Assembly (NCBI RefSeq): GCF_003049725.1
Contig: NZ_QAGM01000008.1
Span: 62,001-126,000 of the forward strand
Source of the DNA: Oceanimonas marisflavi
GTDB lineage: Bacteria > Pseudomonadota > Gammaproteobacteria > Enterobacterales > Aeromonadaceae
Length of the DNA stretch: 64,000 nucleotides
Direction of reading: 5' to 3'
Notes under the pieces: generated by a model
What the model was told of the DNA's origin: nothing
What the model saw: only the letters and a program-made list of their open reading frames with translations
The model's database searches: none
Shown here: one piece after another, positions 1 to 7,858 of the stretch
Position numbering within the stretch: position 1 is the first letter of the stretch
Layout of the letters: each line of letters starts with the position of its first letter
Position numbers and translations under genes: made by a program

Positions 1-350
1 TCAACTTCTTTAACCGCCGGCGGGAGCGGGCGGCGGGCAGCCTGGTGATCAGCGCCTCGGCCCCGTCCCGCAATCTGGGGCTGGGGCTGCCGGATCTGGC
101 CTCGCGACTGGACTGGGGGGTGGCCTATCAGCTCAAGACCCTGGACGATGAAGGCAAGCTCAGTGCTTTGCAACTGCGTGCCGAGCTGCGCGGTTTCAAG
201 CTGCCCACGGATGTAGGCAGGTTGCTGCTGAGCCGTTTGTCCCGGGACATGAGCACCCTGCTGGCGGCGCTGGACCTGCTCGACAATGCCTCGTTTCAGG
301 CAAGGCGCAAGCTGAGCCTGCCTTTCACCCGGGAAATATTGGGACTTTAA
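1..350 (+). CDS. hda: DnaA regulatory inactivator Hda, C-terminal part (cut by window edge)
   Basis: The reading frame is already open at base 3 and ends in TAA at 348-350, giving the last 116 residues of a protein usually about 235 long. The visible part holds the end of the AAA+ fold: a sensor-like SASAPSRNLGLGLPDLASR stretch followed by the helical lid with LSRDMSTLLAALDLLD and the C-terminal LPFTREIL. This matches Hda, which works with the DNA-loaded beta clamp to stimulate ATP hydrolysis by DnaA and so prevents re-initiation of replication. The neighbouring yfgD, bepA and perM homologues agree with the E. coli hda region. It runs towards the DUF2069 gene, with a repeat between them. Confidence 0.9.
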   Translation, partial: NFFNRRRERAAGSLVISASAPSRNLGLGLPDLASRLDWGVAYQLKTLDDEGKLSALQLRAELRGFKLPTDVGRLLLSRLSRDMSTLLAALDLLDNASFQARRKLSLPFTREILGL

Positions 351-431
351 ATCGGGGACTTGGGAATAGGGATTGGGGAGTTGTAAACGCCGGGCCAGAC
401 GATTCCCTAATCCCCAGTCCCTATTCCCTCA
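351..431. repeat. Inverted arms of CCCTAAT/CCCCAGT-type units between hda and the DUF2069 gene
   Basis: Right after the hda stop comes a G-rich arm (gggacttgggaatagggattggggag). After about 20 bases comes its C-rich counterpart (ccctaatccccagtccctattccc). Both are made of degenerate 7-base units. The whole convergent gap is filled by the element, which suggests a role in ending or insulating converging transcripts. That function is inference. Confidence 0.7.
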
Positions 432-433
432 CA

Positions 434-811
434 TCAATCCTTTTTCTTCTTGCGAATGCTCAGGCCCAGCTCGCGGCCGCGCAGCTTGGCGTAGTAGCTG
501 TTGCCCACAAACATGGTGGTGGCGAACAGCAGCTCCACCAGCGCCAGCCAGCGCTCTCCTTCATCCACCCACAGCAGGGTCAGGGAATGAAGAAAGTAGG
601 GCATGATCAGAAATACCGCCCAGGCGTGGGTGTAGGGATTGCCTTTGAGCATGCCCGGCATGGGAATAAACAGCCAGGGCAGCCACATCAGCAGCATAAA
701 GCGGGCACCCAGCTCCGGATGGGGCGAAATCACACCATGCCAGAGGGCGACCCAGGCAATCAGCCCCAGATAGCCGGTCAGTGCCAGTTTGCGGGCAAAA
801 GCGGTGGTCAT
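434..811 (-). CDS. DUF2069 family inner-membrane protein
   Basis: This is a 125-residue protein with several hydrophobic segments: LALTGYLGLIAWVALWHGV near residues 8-26, FMLLMWLPWLFIPMPGM near 37-53, and two later stretches (AWAVFLIMPYFLHSLTLLWV and LALVELLFATTMFVG). It ends in a lysine-rich RKKKKD tail that is probably cytoplasmic. It fits the small DUF2069 membrane family, whose function is unknown to me. The start at 811 was chosen because its ATG overlaps the stop of the upstream ArsC-like gene (ATGA at 808-811), which indicates translational coupling. A longer frame upstream would run through that gene. Confidence 0.75.
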   Translation of the reverse strand: MTTAFARKLALTGYLGLIAWVALWHGVISPHPELGARFMLLMWLPWLFIPMPGMLKGNPYTHAWAVFLIMPYFLHSLTLLWVDEGERWLALVELLFATTMFVGNSYYAKLRGRELGLSIRKKKKD

Positions 812-1158
812 TCCAGAATATCCAGTACTTGCTCGGGCGGGCGGCCCAGGGCGGCCTTGCCGTTGCATACCACAATGGGGCGCTCGATCAGTTTGGGATT
901 GGCGACCATGGCGGCGATCAGGGCGTCCTCGTCGGTGACGTCTGCCAGCTCAAGGGTTTTGTAGATATCTTCCTTGGTGCGCATCAGCTGACGGGCCGAA
1001 CTCATGCCCAGCTGCTTGAGCAGGACTTTCAGTTGCGCTGCATCAGGGGGCGTGTCCAGATATTTGATAATCTCGGGCTCAAGGCCTTTTTCCTGCAACA
1101 GGGACAGGGTTTCCCGGCTTTTGGAACAGCGGGGATTATGGTAGATAAGCAGACTCAT
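808..1158 (-). CDS. yfgD: ArsC/Spx-fold protein, YfgD-type arsenate reductase-like
   Basis: This 116-residue protein belongs to the ArsC family. The N-terminal YHNPRCSKSRETL places the candidate nucleophile at Cys11, and the later IERPIVV and GRPPEQVLDIL segments are typical of the family. Classical members reduce arsenate to arsenite with glutathione and glutaredoxin. There is no ars operon here, and in E. coli the homologue yfgD also sits beside hda and bepA, so a housekeeping thiol role is equally possible. AGGAG lies 6 bases before the ATG. It is the first gene of a two-gene unit with the DUF2069 gene and is divergent from the thioredoxin-like lipoprotein. Confidence 0.85.
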   Translation of the reverse strand: MSLLIYHNPRCSKSRETLSLLQEKGLEPEIIKYLDTPPDAAQLKVLLKQLGMSSARQLMRTKEDIYKTLELADVTDEDALIAAMVANPKLIERPIVVCNGKAALGRPPEQVLDILE

Positions 1159-1208
1159 TATTCACTCCTGTGGCGTGGCTGCGGGCATTGTATAGAAGGA
1201 AAAGCGCA

Positions 1209-1670
1209 ATGGGCAAACTTCGCATCGGGTTTTTGACGGCGCTGCTGGTATTGGCTGGCTGCCGTGAGGCGGCTACCCTCACCCTGGCCGACGGTGAGCA
1301 GCAACGGCTGAAGGATTACCGGGGCGAGTGGCTGGTGGTGAACTACTTTGCCGAGTGGTGCGCGCCCTGTTTGCGCGAGCTGCCGCTGCTGAATGAACTG
1401 GGGCAGGCTGCCGGGCCGGCGGTGCTGGCGGTCAGTTTTGATACCATGCCGGCCCAGGCGTTGCAGGCAATGCAGCAACGGCTGGCGATAACGATACCTG
1501 TGGTGACCAGTCTGAAGGGCCCCTGGCCCTTTGAGTTGCCCCGGGTGCTGCCCACCACCTTTGTGATCGATCCTGACGGCAAGCTGGCCGCGCGTCATCA
1601 GGGCGAGCTCAGGGCCGAGGATATTGCCCGCTGGCGGGAAAACTATTGGGGAAATAAAGGGGGCTCGTAG
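1209..1670 (+). CDS. TlpA-like thioredoxin-fold lipoprotein
   Basis: This is a 153-residue protein. The first 18 residues form a lipoprotein signal with an LAGC lipobox (Cys18). The thioredoxin-like domain carries the redox motif WCAPC (Cys51 and Cys54) and the cis-proline region VLPTTFVIDPDGKL, as in the TlpA/ResA family. It is therefore expected to sit on the periplasmic side of a membrane and to handle disulfides, but its partner is unknown. An upstream in-frame start exists at 1170. The ATG at 1209 was preferred because it gives a proper lipoprotein signal. The TAG stop is the first part of a palindromic repeat (1667-1755). Confidence 0.8.
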   Translation: MGKLRIGFLTALLVLAGCREAATLTLADGEQQRLKDYRGEWLVVNYFAEWCAPCLRELPLLNELGQAAGPAVLAVSFDTMPAQALQAMQQRLAITIPVVTSLKGPWPFELPRVLPTTFVIDPDGKLAARHQGELRAEDIARWRENYWGNKGGS

Positions 1671-1755
1671 CTGCCACTTTAGTCGGCAGGGCCTGCGAAG
1701 CAGGCCAGATAAGCAGACCTGCTACGCAGGTCCCGCCAGCTGAAGCGGCGGCTAC
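1667..1755. repeat. Composite palindromic repeat, CACTTTAG class
   Basis: The element begins with GTAG, which overlaps the stop codon of the thioredoxin-like gene, and ends with CTAC. Its outer arms (tgccactttagtcggca and ccagctgaagcggcgg) enclose two perfect hairpins: ggcctgcgaagcaggcc at 1690-1706 and acctgctacgcaggt at 1717-1731. It fills most of the convergent gap to bepA. A related element occurs at 24141-24208. Confidence 0.75.
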
Positions 1756-1783
1756 AAGAGGAGGCAGCCCTCATTTTCGCTTA

Positions 1784-3226
1784 TCAGTTCCTCAGCGCTT
1801 CCCACTCCTGCTGTTGCTGGCGCAGCTGTTCCAGCCGGGCGCCGAGGCGGGCCCGCTGCATGGCATCCTGTGACAGGGTGGCGGCGAGTTCCATTTGCTG
1901 CACGGCCACATCATAGCGGCCTTGCAGTGCGGCCAGCTCGGCCTGAGCCCGGCGAAAGGCTGATTCGTCTCCCAGCGGACGCAGGGACTGGGCCAGCAGC
2001 TCCCATACCAGCGCATTGTCACCCTGGCGACGGGCATACTCGTCGAGCAGGATGGCGGCCTCCTGATGTCGCCCGGCCTGCAGCAGGGTATCGGCCAGAT
2101 TGATGACCACCACCCGGTTGTCGGGCAGGCGCTTGTGAGCCTGCTCCAGCCGCTTGATGGCAGCATCATGGCGGCTTTCGGCGTTATCGAGATCGGTCAG
2201 GGCATCGAGTACGAACAGGTTATTGCCATGGCTTTTGGCCAGCTGCGACAGCAGCGGCCGGGCCGCCTCGGGTTTATTGATGGCCATCAGGCCGAGGGCC
2301 TGGCCGTAACGGGCGGCATCCGGCAGCCAGGTATTCCCGCTGGCGGCTTCCTTTTCAAAATATTTGTGCAGTTCCCGTGTGCTGGCCTGCTGCAGGCGCA
2401 CCATAATACGGGCTTTGGCCAGCTGAAAGTTCAGGGACGGCGGCAATGGGCGTACGGCGTATTCCGCCGCCCGGCTGCGGGCCTCGGCAATCCGGCTGGC
2501 GGGCAGAGGGTGGGTAAGCAGTATTTGTGGCGGTGTGCTGGCAAACTGGTACTTGTCGGCCAGTTTCTGAAAGAAGCTGGCCATGGCGTTGGGGTCAAAA
2601 CCGGCGTTGTACAGTAACCGCAGTCCCAGCCGGTCGGCCTCAAATTCGTTATCGCGGGTATAGTTGATGGCAGACTGCATTTTCAGACCGAGGGTGGTCT
2701 GCAGCGCGGCCATACCCGCCTGAGGGTTAACCACCGCCAGTGCCACCGAGCCGACCAGGCCGGCAATGGTCAGCGGCGTACTACGGGACTGGGATTCCAG
2801 GTAGCGGGCAATATGGCGCTGGGTGACATGGGTAATTTCGTGAGCCATGACCGAGGCCAGTTCACTTTCGTTTTCTGCGTACAGGAACAGACCGGTATGC
2901 AGCTGCACCACGCCGCCCAGAAAGGCACTGGCGTTGATGCTGTCGTCCCGGATCAGCAGAAAGCGAAACGGAAAGCGTACCGAATCGGCCTGAGAGAGCA
3001 GTTTCAGTCCCAGATCGGTGACGTATTCATTCAGTACGGGATCGTCCACCACCGGCTGGTTGGCCCGGGCAAAGCGACTGAAGGCGTCGCCAAAACGCAC
3101 CTCCCGCTCTACCGACATGGCGCTGACCCCGGCGGTGCCGATATCGGGCAAACTGTTGTCGGCCCGGGCGGTCAGAAGCGTGGGCAGAACGAGAGCCAGT
3201 ATCAGGGGCGCGGAGCGTAACCTCAT
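1784..3226 (-). CDS. bepA: Periplasmic M48 metalloprotease and chaperone BepA
   Basis: The protein has 480 residues and starts with a cleavable signal peptide (about residues 1-22, ending near TARAD). It is followed by an M48 peptidase domain with the zinc motif HEITH at 129-133 and the third ligand in NEFEAD near Glu194. The C-terminal half (roughly 260-480) is a set of TPR helices. BepA degrades or repairs stalled LptD and works with the BAM complex at the outer membrane. Length and layout match E. coli BepA (487). It is transcribed alone and converges on the thioredoxin-like gene. Confidence 0.93.
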   Translation of the reverse strand: MRLRSAPLILALVLPTLLTARADNSLPDIGTAGVSAMSVEREVRFGDAFSRFARANQPVVDDPVLNEYVTDLGLKLLSQADSVRFPFRFLLIRDDSINASAFLGGVVQLHTGLFLYAENESELASVMAHEITHVTQRHIARYLESQSRSTPLTIAGLVGSVALAVVNPQAGMAALQTTLGLKMQSAINYTRDNEFEADRLGLRLLYNAGFDPNAMASFFQKLADKYQFASTPPQILLTHPLPASRIAEARSRAAEYAVRPLPPSLNFQLAKARIMVRLQQASTRELHKYFEKEAASGNTWLPDAARYGQALGLMAINKPEAARPLLSQLAKSHGNNLFVLDALTDLDNAESRHDAAIKRLEQAHKRLPDNRVVVINLADTLLQAGRHQEAAILLDEYARRQGDNALVWELLAQSLRPLGDESAFRRAQAELAALQGRYDVAVQQMELAATLSQDAMQRARLGARLEQLRQQQQEWEALRN

Positions 3227-3344
3227 GGGGTAAACCTTTTTGCCGGTGTGGGGCTGGCAGAATAACCGGCCGTATCGGGCGTCACAAGCATTGTTTGCGG
3301 ACCACAGGAGGGGGATAATACTTTCTTTTTTCAGGGTATAAGGA

Positions 3345-3566
3345 ATGGATCAACTGGATGTCAGCACTCTGCGCTGCCCCCTGCCATTGCTTGAGGTCAA
3401 GCTCTGGCTGAAGTCGGCCGAGGACGGCCGCCGGCTGTGGCTGGTGCTGGCCGACCCCGGCTCACGCCAGGATATACCCGCCTATCTCGAGCGCATCGGG
3501 CAGGGAGTCGAGGTGGTAAAGGAGACTTCGCACCGGCTTGAACTCATCGTAACCAAACACCCATAA
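3345..3566 (+). CDS. TusA-family sulfur carrier-like protein
   Basis: This 73-residue protein has the family signature LRCPLPLLEVK, placing the reactive cysteine at Cys11. It continues as a single small alpha/beta domain. TusA relays persulfide sulfur, for example for tRNA thiolation, but many paralogues are of unknown use. It lies 11 bases before perM and is probably co-transcribed with it. A small TusA/YedF-like gene is commonly found next to perM in related bacteria. The specific sulfur pathway cannot be told from sequence. Confidence 0.85.
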   Translation: MDQLDVSTLRCPLPLLEVKLWLKSAEDGRRLWLVLADPGSRQDIPAYLERIGQGVEVVKETSHRLELIVTKHP

Positions 3567-3577
3567 GGACACTCTGC

Positions 3578-4648
3578 ATGTTGGATGTAATCAAGCGCTG
3601 GTATCGGCAGCGGTTTTCCGATCCGGGAGCGGTTGTGCTGTTTTTGCTGTTACTGTTCGGCTTTGTGGTGGTGTATTTCATGGGCCATATACTGGCGCCA
3701 TTTTTCGCCGCCATCGTCATTGCCTACCTGCTGGAGTGGCCGGTGGGGCGACTGCGCCGGCTGGGACTGGGCAGAGGGCCGGCTGCGGGACTGGTGCTGC
3801 TGATGTTTGCGATGCTGCTGGTGCTGTCGCTGGTGAGCCTGGTGCCTTCCATTCTGACTCAGAGTGCCAATCTGGCCCGGGAAATTCCCGCCATGATCAA
3901 TCGGGCCCAGGAGGTGTTGCTGACCCTGCCCGAACAATATCCGGAGCTGGTGGATGTGACCCTGATGCAGAATTTGCTCAACGATCTGCGGGGCCGGCTG
4001 GTGGGCTCGGCAGACGCCATTCTAAGCGTGTCCATCAGCTCGCTGACCAATGTGGCGGTGCTGCTGGTGTATCTCATTCTGGTGTCGGTGCTGGTGTTTT
4101 TTATGCTCAAGGACAAGCCGGCGCTGCTGCACAGCATGAGCCGCTTTCTGCCGGAAAACCGGGAATTGATCTCCCGGGTCTGGCACGAGATGAACGTGCA
4201 GATCGCCAACTATGTGCGTGGCAAGGTCATTGAAATCCTGATCGTCGGTGGCGTCAGCTATGTGACCTTTGCCCTGCTGGGGCTCAACTACGCGCTGTTG
4301 CTGGCGGTGCTGGTGGGGTTTTCGGTGCTGATCCCCTATATTGGCGCCGCCGCCGCCACCGTGCCGGTGGCCATGGTCGGGCTGTTTCAGTGGGGCTTTA
4401 CCCCGGCGTTTTTCTATCTGATGGTGGCCTACGCCATTATTCAGGCGCTGGACGGCAACGTGCTGGTGCCGGTGCTGTTTTCCGAGGCGGTCAACCTGCA
4501 TCCCATCGCCATTATTGTGGCGGTGCTGGTGTTTGGCGGCTTCTGGGGCTTCTGGGGGGTATTTTTTGCCATTCCCCTGGCCACCTTGGTCAAGGCGGTG
4601 ATCAACGCCTGGCCTCATCACGATACGGCCCCCGCCGGGCCGGCCTGA
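3578..4648 (+). CDS. perM: AI-2E family membrane permease PerM
   Basis: This is a 356-residue polytopic membrane protein with hydrophobic segments at about 18-38, 40-56, 65-90, 150-175, 212-260 and 268-330. The amphipathic segment around 95-150 is typical of the AI-2E exporter family, as is LLGLNYALLLAVLVGFSVLIP. The E. coli homologue PerM (353 residues) lies beside bepA, as here. Transport substrates for this branch are unproven. AAGGAC stands 8 bases before the ATG. It follows the TusA-like gene closely. Confidence 0.88.
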   Translation: MLDVIKRWYRQRFSDPGAVVLFLLLLFGFVVVYFMGHILAPFFAAIVIAYLLEWPVGRLRRLGLGRGPAAGLVLLMFAMLLVLSLVSLVPSILTQSANLAREIPAMINRAQEVLLTLPEQYPELVDVTLMQNLLNDLRGRLVGSADAILSVSISSLTNVAVLLVYLILVSVLVFFMLKDKPALLHSMSRFLPENRELISRVWHEMNVQIANYVRGKVIEILIVGGVSYVTFALLGLNYALLLAVLVGFSVLIPYIGAAAATVPVAMVGLFQWGFTPAFFYLMVAYAIIQALDGNVLVPVLFSEAVNLHPIAIIVAVLVFGGFWGFWGVFFAIPLATLVKAVINAWPHHDTAPAGPA

Positions 4649-4680
4649 TTCAACCATCAAGATAATTCAAGGAATAAAGA

Positions 4681-6018
4681 GTGAGAGAACATTTCGCTTC
4701 CCGCTTCGGGTTTATCATGGCGGCCGCGGGAGCAGCGGTAGGACTGGGCAATATCTGGGGTTTTCCCACCCAGGCGGCCAGCAATGGGGGAGGGGCCTTT
4801 CTGGTGGCCTATCTGGTGCTGGTGCTGATCCTGGCCTTTCCCATGCTGGTGATGGAAGTGGCCATCGGCCGCCATGGCCAGGCCAACCCGGTGGACTCGG
4901 TGCGCAAGCTGGGTAAAAGCCCGTTGCAAAAGTGGCTGGCTGGTCTGGTGGGCTATGCCGGCATGCTGGTACCCAGCCTGGTACTGTCGTTTTACGCCAT
5001 AGTGGCCGGCTGGCTGCTGGCTTTTCTCGCCGCCAGCGTCACCCGCATGCTGGGCTGGCAGGCGGCCACCGACTGGCTGGAAGCCTTTGGCCTGGGCCGC
5101 AATATCGTCTGGACCCTGGTGTTTTATCTGCTGACCATTCTGGTGGTGCAGGCCGGGGTGCGGCGGGGCATTGAGCGCTGGTCGGCCCGGCTGATGCCGG
5201 CGCTGTTTGTGCTGTTCCTGCTGCTGTTCTGCTACATCCTTACCCAGAATGGCGCCATGGCAGGGCTGCGTCACTATCTGGTTCCCGACTTCAGCAAGGT
5301 GATGGATGGCCAGCTGTTGATCAGCGCCATGGGCCAGGCCTTTTTCTCCCTTACCATAGGTGGCTGCTCCATGCTGATGTACGGCTCCTACCTGAGCCGT
5401 CAGGAAAGCATACCCACCACCGCCTTTCAGGTGACTCTGATCGACACCGGCGTGGCCTTTCTGGCGGGCCTGGTGATTTTGCCGGCCATGTTCGTGGCCA
5501 TGCACAATGGCGTGACCATTTACGGGGAAGACGGCAGCCTGCTGAGCAGCGACACCCTGGTGTTCCAGGTGTTGCCGGCGCTGTTCGACACCATGGGACC
5601 GCTGGGCCTGGTGATGGCGCTGGTGTTCTTTGTGTTGATGGGCATCGCCGCCCTGACCTCGTCCATTTCCATGCTGGAAGTGCCGGTGTCCTACGCCACC
5701 GAGCGTTTCGGCACCTCGCGACCGCGCATGACCTGGCTGCTGGGCGGTGCTCTGGCGTTGTTCAGCGTGGTGATCTGCCTGAATTTCGGCAGTCTGTTCG
5801 GCTTGGTGATTCGGCTGTCCACCCAGAATATTCAGCCTCTGGTCGGTCTGGGGTTCTGTGTGCTGGGCGGCTGGATGTGGGGCCGCGCCAAATTGTTTGA
5901 GGAGCTGGTGAAGGGCACTCCGGCGCTGGCCGACAGCCTGTTCTGGCGTATCTGGCCCTGGTATGTGCGGCTGGTGTGCCCGCTGCTGGTGGTGCTGGTG
6001 ATCGGCGCCAGCTGGTAA
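4681..6018 (+). CDS. Neurotransmitter:sodium symporter (NSS/SNF) family transporter
   Basis: This 445-residue membrane protein has about 11 hydrophobic segments. Its first helix carries the NSS signature (GAAVGLGNIWGFPTQAASNG, residues about 18-37), which forms the sodium and substrate sites in LeuT and MhsT. A conserved second half (GQAFFSLTIGGCSMLMYGSY) corresponds to TM6. It should import a small amino acid or amine with sodium, but the substrate cannot be read from sequence. It starts at a GTG with AAGGA 7 bases upstream, 32 bases after perM. The 3' gap is packed with repeats. Confidence 0.88.
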   Translation: MREHFASRFGFIMAAAGAAVGLGNIWGFPTQAASNGGGAFLVAYLVLVLILAFPMLVMEVAIGRHGQANPVDSVRKLGKSPLQKWLAGLVGYAGMLVPSLVLSFYAIVAGWLLAFLAASVTRMLGWQAATDWLEAFGLGRNIVWTLVFYLLTILVVQAGVRRGIERWSARLMPALFVLFLLLFCYILTQNGAMAGLRHYLVPDFSKVMDGQLLISAMGQAFFSLTIGGCSMLMYGSYLSRQESIPTTAFQVTLIDTGVAFLAGLVILPAMFVAMHNGVTIYGEDGSLLSSDTLVFQVLPALFDTMGPLGLVMALVFFVLMGIAALTSSISMLEVPVSYATERFGTSRPRMTWLLGGALALFSVVICLNFGSLFGLVIRLSTQNIQPLVGLGFCVLGGWMWGRAKLFEELVKGTPALADSLFWRIWPWYVRLVCPLLVVLVIGASW

Positions 6019-6030
6019 CCCCCTTCGGGG

Positions 6031-6060
6031 AGCCGTAAGCTGTCAGCTTTAAGCTGTAAG
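6031..6060. repeat. AAGCTGTAAGC-class tandem arm
   Basis: Repeated AGCT(G/T)TAAGC-like units run through agccgtaagctgtcagc and tttaagctgtaag. The same class flanks the element in the iscX-pepB gap (38582-38612 and 38702-38728). Here only one arm is seen. It directly abuts a further imperfect palindrome (6063-6106; arms ccggcgttg and caacgtcgg). Confidence 0.6.
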
Positions 6061-6114
6061 TAGCCCGGCGTTGACTGGCATCATACAGACAACGTCGGTG
6101 TTGCCCGAAGAAGA

Positions 6115-6198
6115 GTAGGTTGGGATGAGCAGCGCGAATCCCAACACTGTCACGGCTTGCTCGATTGTTGGGACTCGCTTCGCTTATCGCCAACCTAC
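6115..6198. repeat. Paired-hairpin GTAGGTTGGG repeat, copy 1
   Basis: This 84-bp element runs from GTAGGTTGGG to CAACCTAC. Each half is a hairpin by itself (ttgggat with atcccaa), and the two halves are inverted copies of one another, as in REP pairs (BIMEs). It is followed by a short CCCGAGTCCCTGGTCCC tract up to the cnoX stop. Two more copies lie at 8417-8505 and 38619-38700. Confidence 0.8.
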
Positions 6199-6222
6199 AA
6201 TATCCCGAGTCCCTGGTCCCGA

Positions 6223-7059
6223 TCAGTACAGCATGCTGTACAGCTTGCGGCGGTAGCGGGACGCCACCGGATCGGCGCCCATGCTGGTGAGCATGTCGAG
6301 CAGATGCTTTCTGGCTTCGCCAAAGGACAGATCTTTTTGCAGGATCTCGGTCAGCAGCTGCAGCGCTTCTTCCTGACGACCGGCCTGAAAATACTGTACC
6401 GCCAGCTCTTCCTTCAGCTCCAGATCGTCGGGAGAAGCCGCCAGTTTCTGCTCCAGCTCTCGCAGCTCGGGGCTGTCGGCGGCTTCTTTCGCCAGCTCCA
6501 GCCGGGCCAGTACATGCTGATACTGGCTGTCCTGATCCGCCATGCCGATGGTATCCAGCAATTGTTGTGTTTCTTCCAGCTTGTTCAGGGCCAGGGCGGT
6601 TTCGGCCAGGGTCAGGCGAATGGCCGGGGTGTCTTCCAGGGCTCTGGCCTGCTGCAGCAGGCCGTAGGCGGCTTTCGGATCCATGCCCAGCATCTGCTTG
6701 GCCTGATCCAGCAGCAACTCGGCCTCATTGGGCAGGTAGGGCTTGAGAAAGGTTTTCAGGGCGGCTTCGTCCTGAGGGCCTTCCAGCATGTCCACCGGCT
6801 GACCCTCCTTGAAGGCCACGAGTGCCGGCAGCGCCTGCAGGCCCAGCTGCATGGCCAGGCTCTGCAGTTGCGGATCCGCCACGTCCACCCGGGCCAGATC
6901 CACCTGGCCATTATCGGCACCGATCAGCTGCTCTGCCAGCGCACTCATGGGTTTGCACTCGGGCACCTGGTCGGCGTGGAAGAAAATCACCACCGTCTTG
7001 CTCATGGAAGCCTGGATCAGTGACTGCTGAAAGTTTTCTACCGTAATATCAACGATCAT
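6223..7059 (-). CDS. cnoX: Chaperedoxin CnoX (YbbN family), thioredoxin plus TPR
   Basis: The 278-residue protein has an N-terminal thioredoxin fold (about 1-110) and TPR-type helices to the end (about 115-278). The redox position reads VPEC (residues 32-35), so the first catalytic cysteine is missing and only Cys35 remains. This agrees with E. coli CnoX, which has a one-cysteine SxxC site and acts as a holdase that passes clients to DnaK and GroEL. The family name is firm, while chaperedoxin activity is inferred. The gene starts 13 bases after the phosphopantetheinyl transferase stop, so the two are probably one operon. Confidence 0.88.
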   Translation of the reverse strand: MIVDITVENFQQSLIQASMSKTVVIFFHADQVPECKPMSALAEQLIGADNGQVDLARVDVADPQLQSLAMQLGLQALPALVAFKEGQPVDMLEGPQDEAALKTFLKPYLPNEAELLLDQAKQMLGMDPKAAYGLLQQARALEDTPAIRLTLAETALALNKLEETQQLLDTIGMADQDSQYQHVLARLELAKEAADSPELRELEQKLAASPDDLELKEELAVQYFQAGRQEEALQLLTEILQKDLSFGEARKHLLDMLTSMGADPVASRYRRKLYSMLY

Positions 7060-7072
7060 TAAAAACGTCTCT

Positions 7073-7789
7073 TTATGGGTTTATGGCTAGATTGGGTTGC
7101 GGTCCCGTGATTTCAAGCTCAGCGCTGCAATCTGCCGGGGTCAGCCGGCGCAGCCGGCAGTGTCGGGCTGCTATCGCCAGCGTCAGGCTGGCGGCTTCAA
7201 GTCTGCCCTGGTAAAGCCGGTAGTGAAGACCGTTAAAGCGAGCCTCGGGCTGGCCAGGATGCCATTCAACCCGGTCGAGGTTGTTGGCGATGCCGCTGCC
7301 GTCGGCCTTGAGCACGGCCTCCTTGATAGTCCACAGTTGCTGAAAGTCGTTACCGGGCTGAGGACTGCTGGCAAGCCAGTGTTGCTCTTCGGCGGTCAGG
7401 TAACGCCGGGCCAGCCGGTCGATGCCATTGCGCTCAAGTTTCCGGCTTTCCAGATCCACGCCCACCGGTGCCTCGGGGCTGATTGCCAGGGCCAGCAGGG
7501 AGCTGCTGTGACTCAGGTTGAACTGCCAGTTGCTGCCGGCAAGCCCGGGTTTGCCTCTGGCGCTCAGGCCAATCTCGAGGGCCGCGGGGGATTTTCCGAG
7601 CAATATCCCCAGACGCTGGCGCAACAGGTAGCGTCCCAGCAGAAACAGCTGGCGCTGAAGCGGGTTGGTCATGCGCTCCAGGCGTTGCCGTTCGGCTTCG
7701 GAGAGGATTTTATACGCAATTTCCGGCGGTTTTATCGCCATGGCGTCGCAAATCAGCAACTCGGCAGTAATATCGTTGTTTTCACTCAT
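7073..7789 (-). CDS. 4'-phosphopantetheinyl transferase superfamily protein
   Basis: This 238-residue protein carries the two hallmark motifs of Sfp/AcpT-type transferases: GVDLES (Asp112 and Glu114 bind magnesium) and LWTIKEAVLKADG (Trp153, Lys156 and Glu157). It would move phosphopantetheine from coenzyme A to a serine of a carrier protein. No polyketide or peptide synthetase is nearby, so the target may be the fatty-acid ACP or a carrier elsewhere. Upstream and divergent is mepS. Downstream, 13 bases away, is cnoX. An ACP phosphodiesterase with the opposite activity lies at 21776-22363. Confidence 0.85.
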   Translation of the reverse strand: MSENNDITAELLICDAMAIKPPEIAYKILSEAERQRLERMTNPLQRQLFLLGRYLLRQRLGILLGKSPAALEIGLSARGKPGLAGSNWQFNLSHSSSLLALAISPEAPVGVDLESRKLERNGIDRLARRYLTAEEQHWLASSPQPGNDFQQLWTIKEAVLKADGSGIANNLDRVEWHPGQPEARFNGLHYRLYQGRLEAASLTLAIAARHCRLRRLTPADCSAELEITGPQPNLAINP

Positions 7790-7797
7790 TTTTCGCT

Positions 7798-7827
7798 TTG
7801 CAAAATACTCCGGAACTGGACTATGCT
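7798..7827 (+). promoter_or_regulatory. Possible mepS promoter
   Basis: TTGCAA (7798-7803) and TATGCT (7822-7827) are separated by 18 bases. If real, transcription would begin near 7834. That excludes the in-frame ATG at 7823 and supports the start at 7859. Confidence 0.4.
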
Positions 7828-7858
7828 GAGACCCATTCTTCGGTTGCCATTATTCATA

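Noticed and set aside
808-1158. Arsenic resistance locus
   Set aside because: Only an ArsC-fold gene is present, without arsR, arsB or acr3, and its neighbours match the conserved yfgD location.
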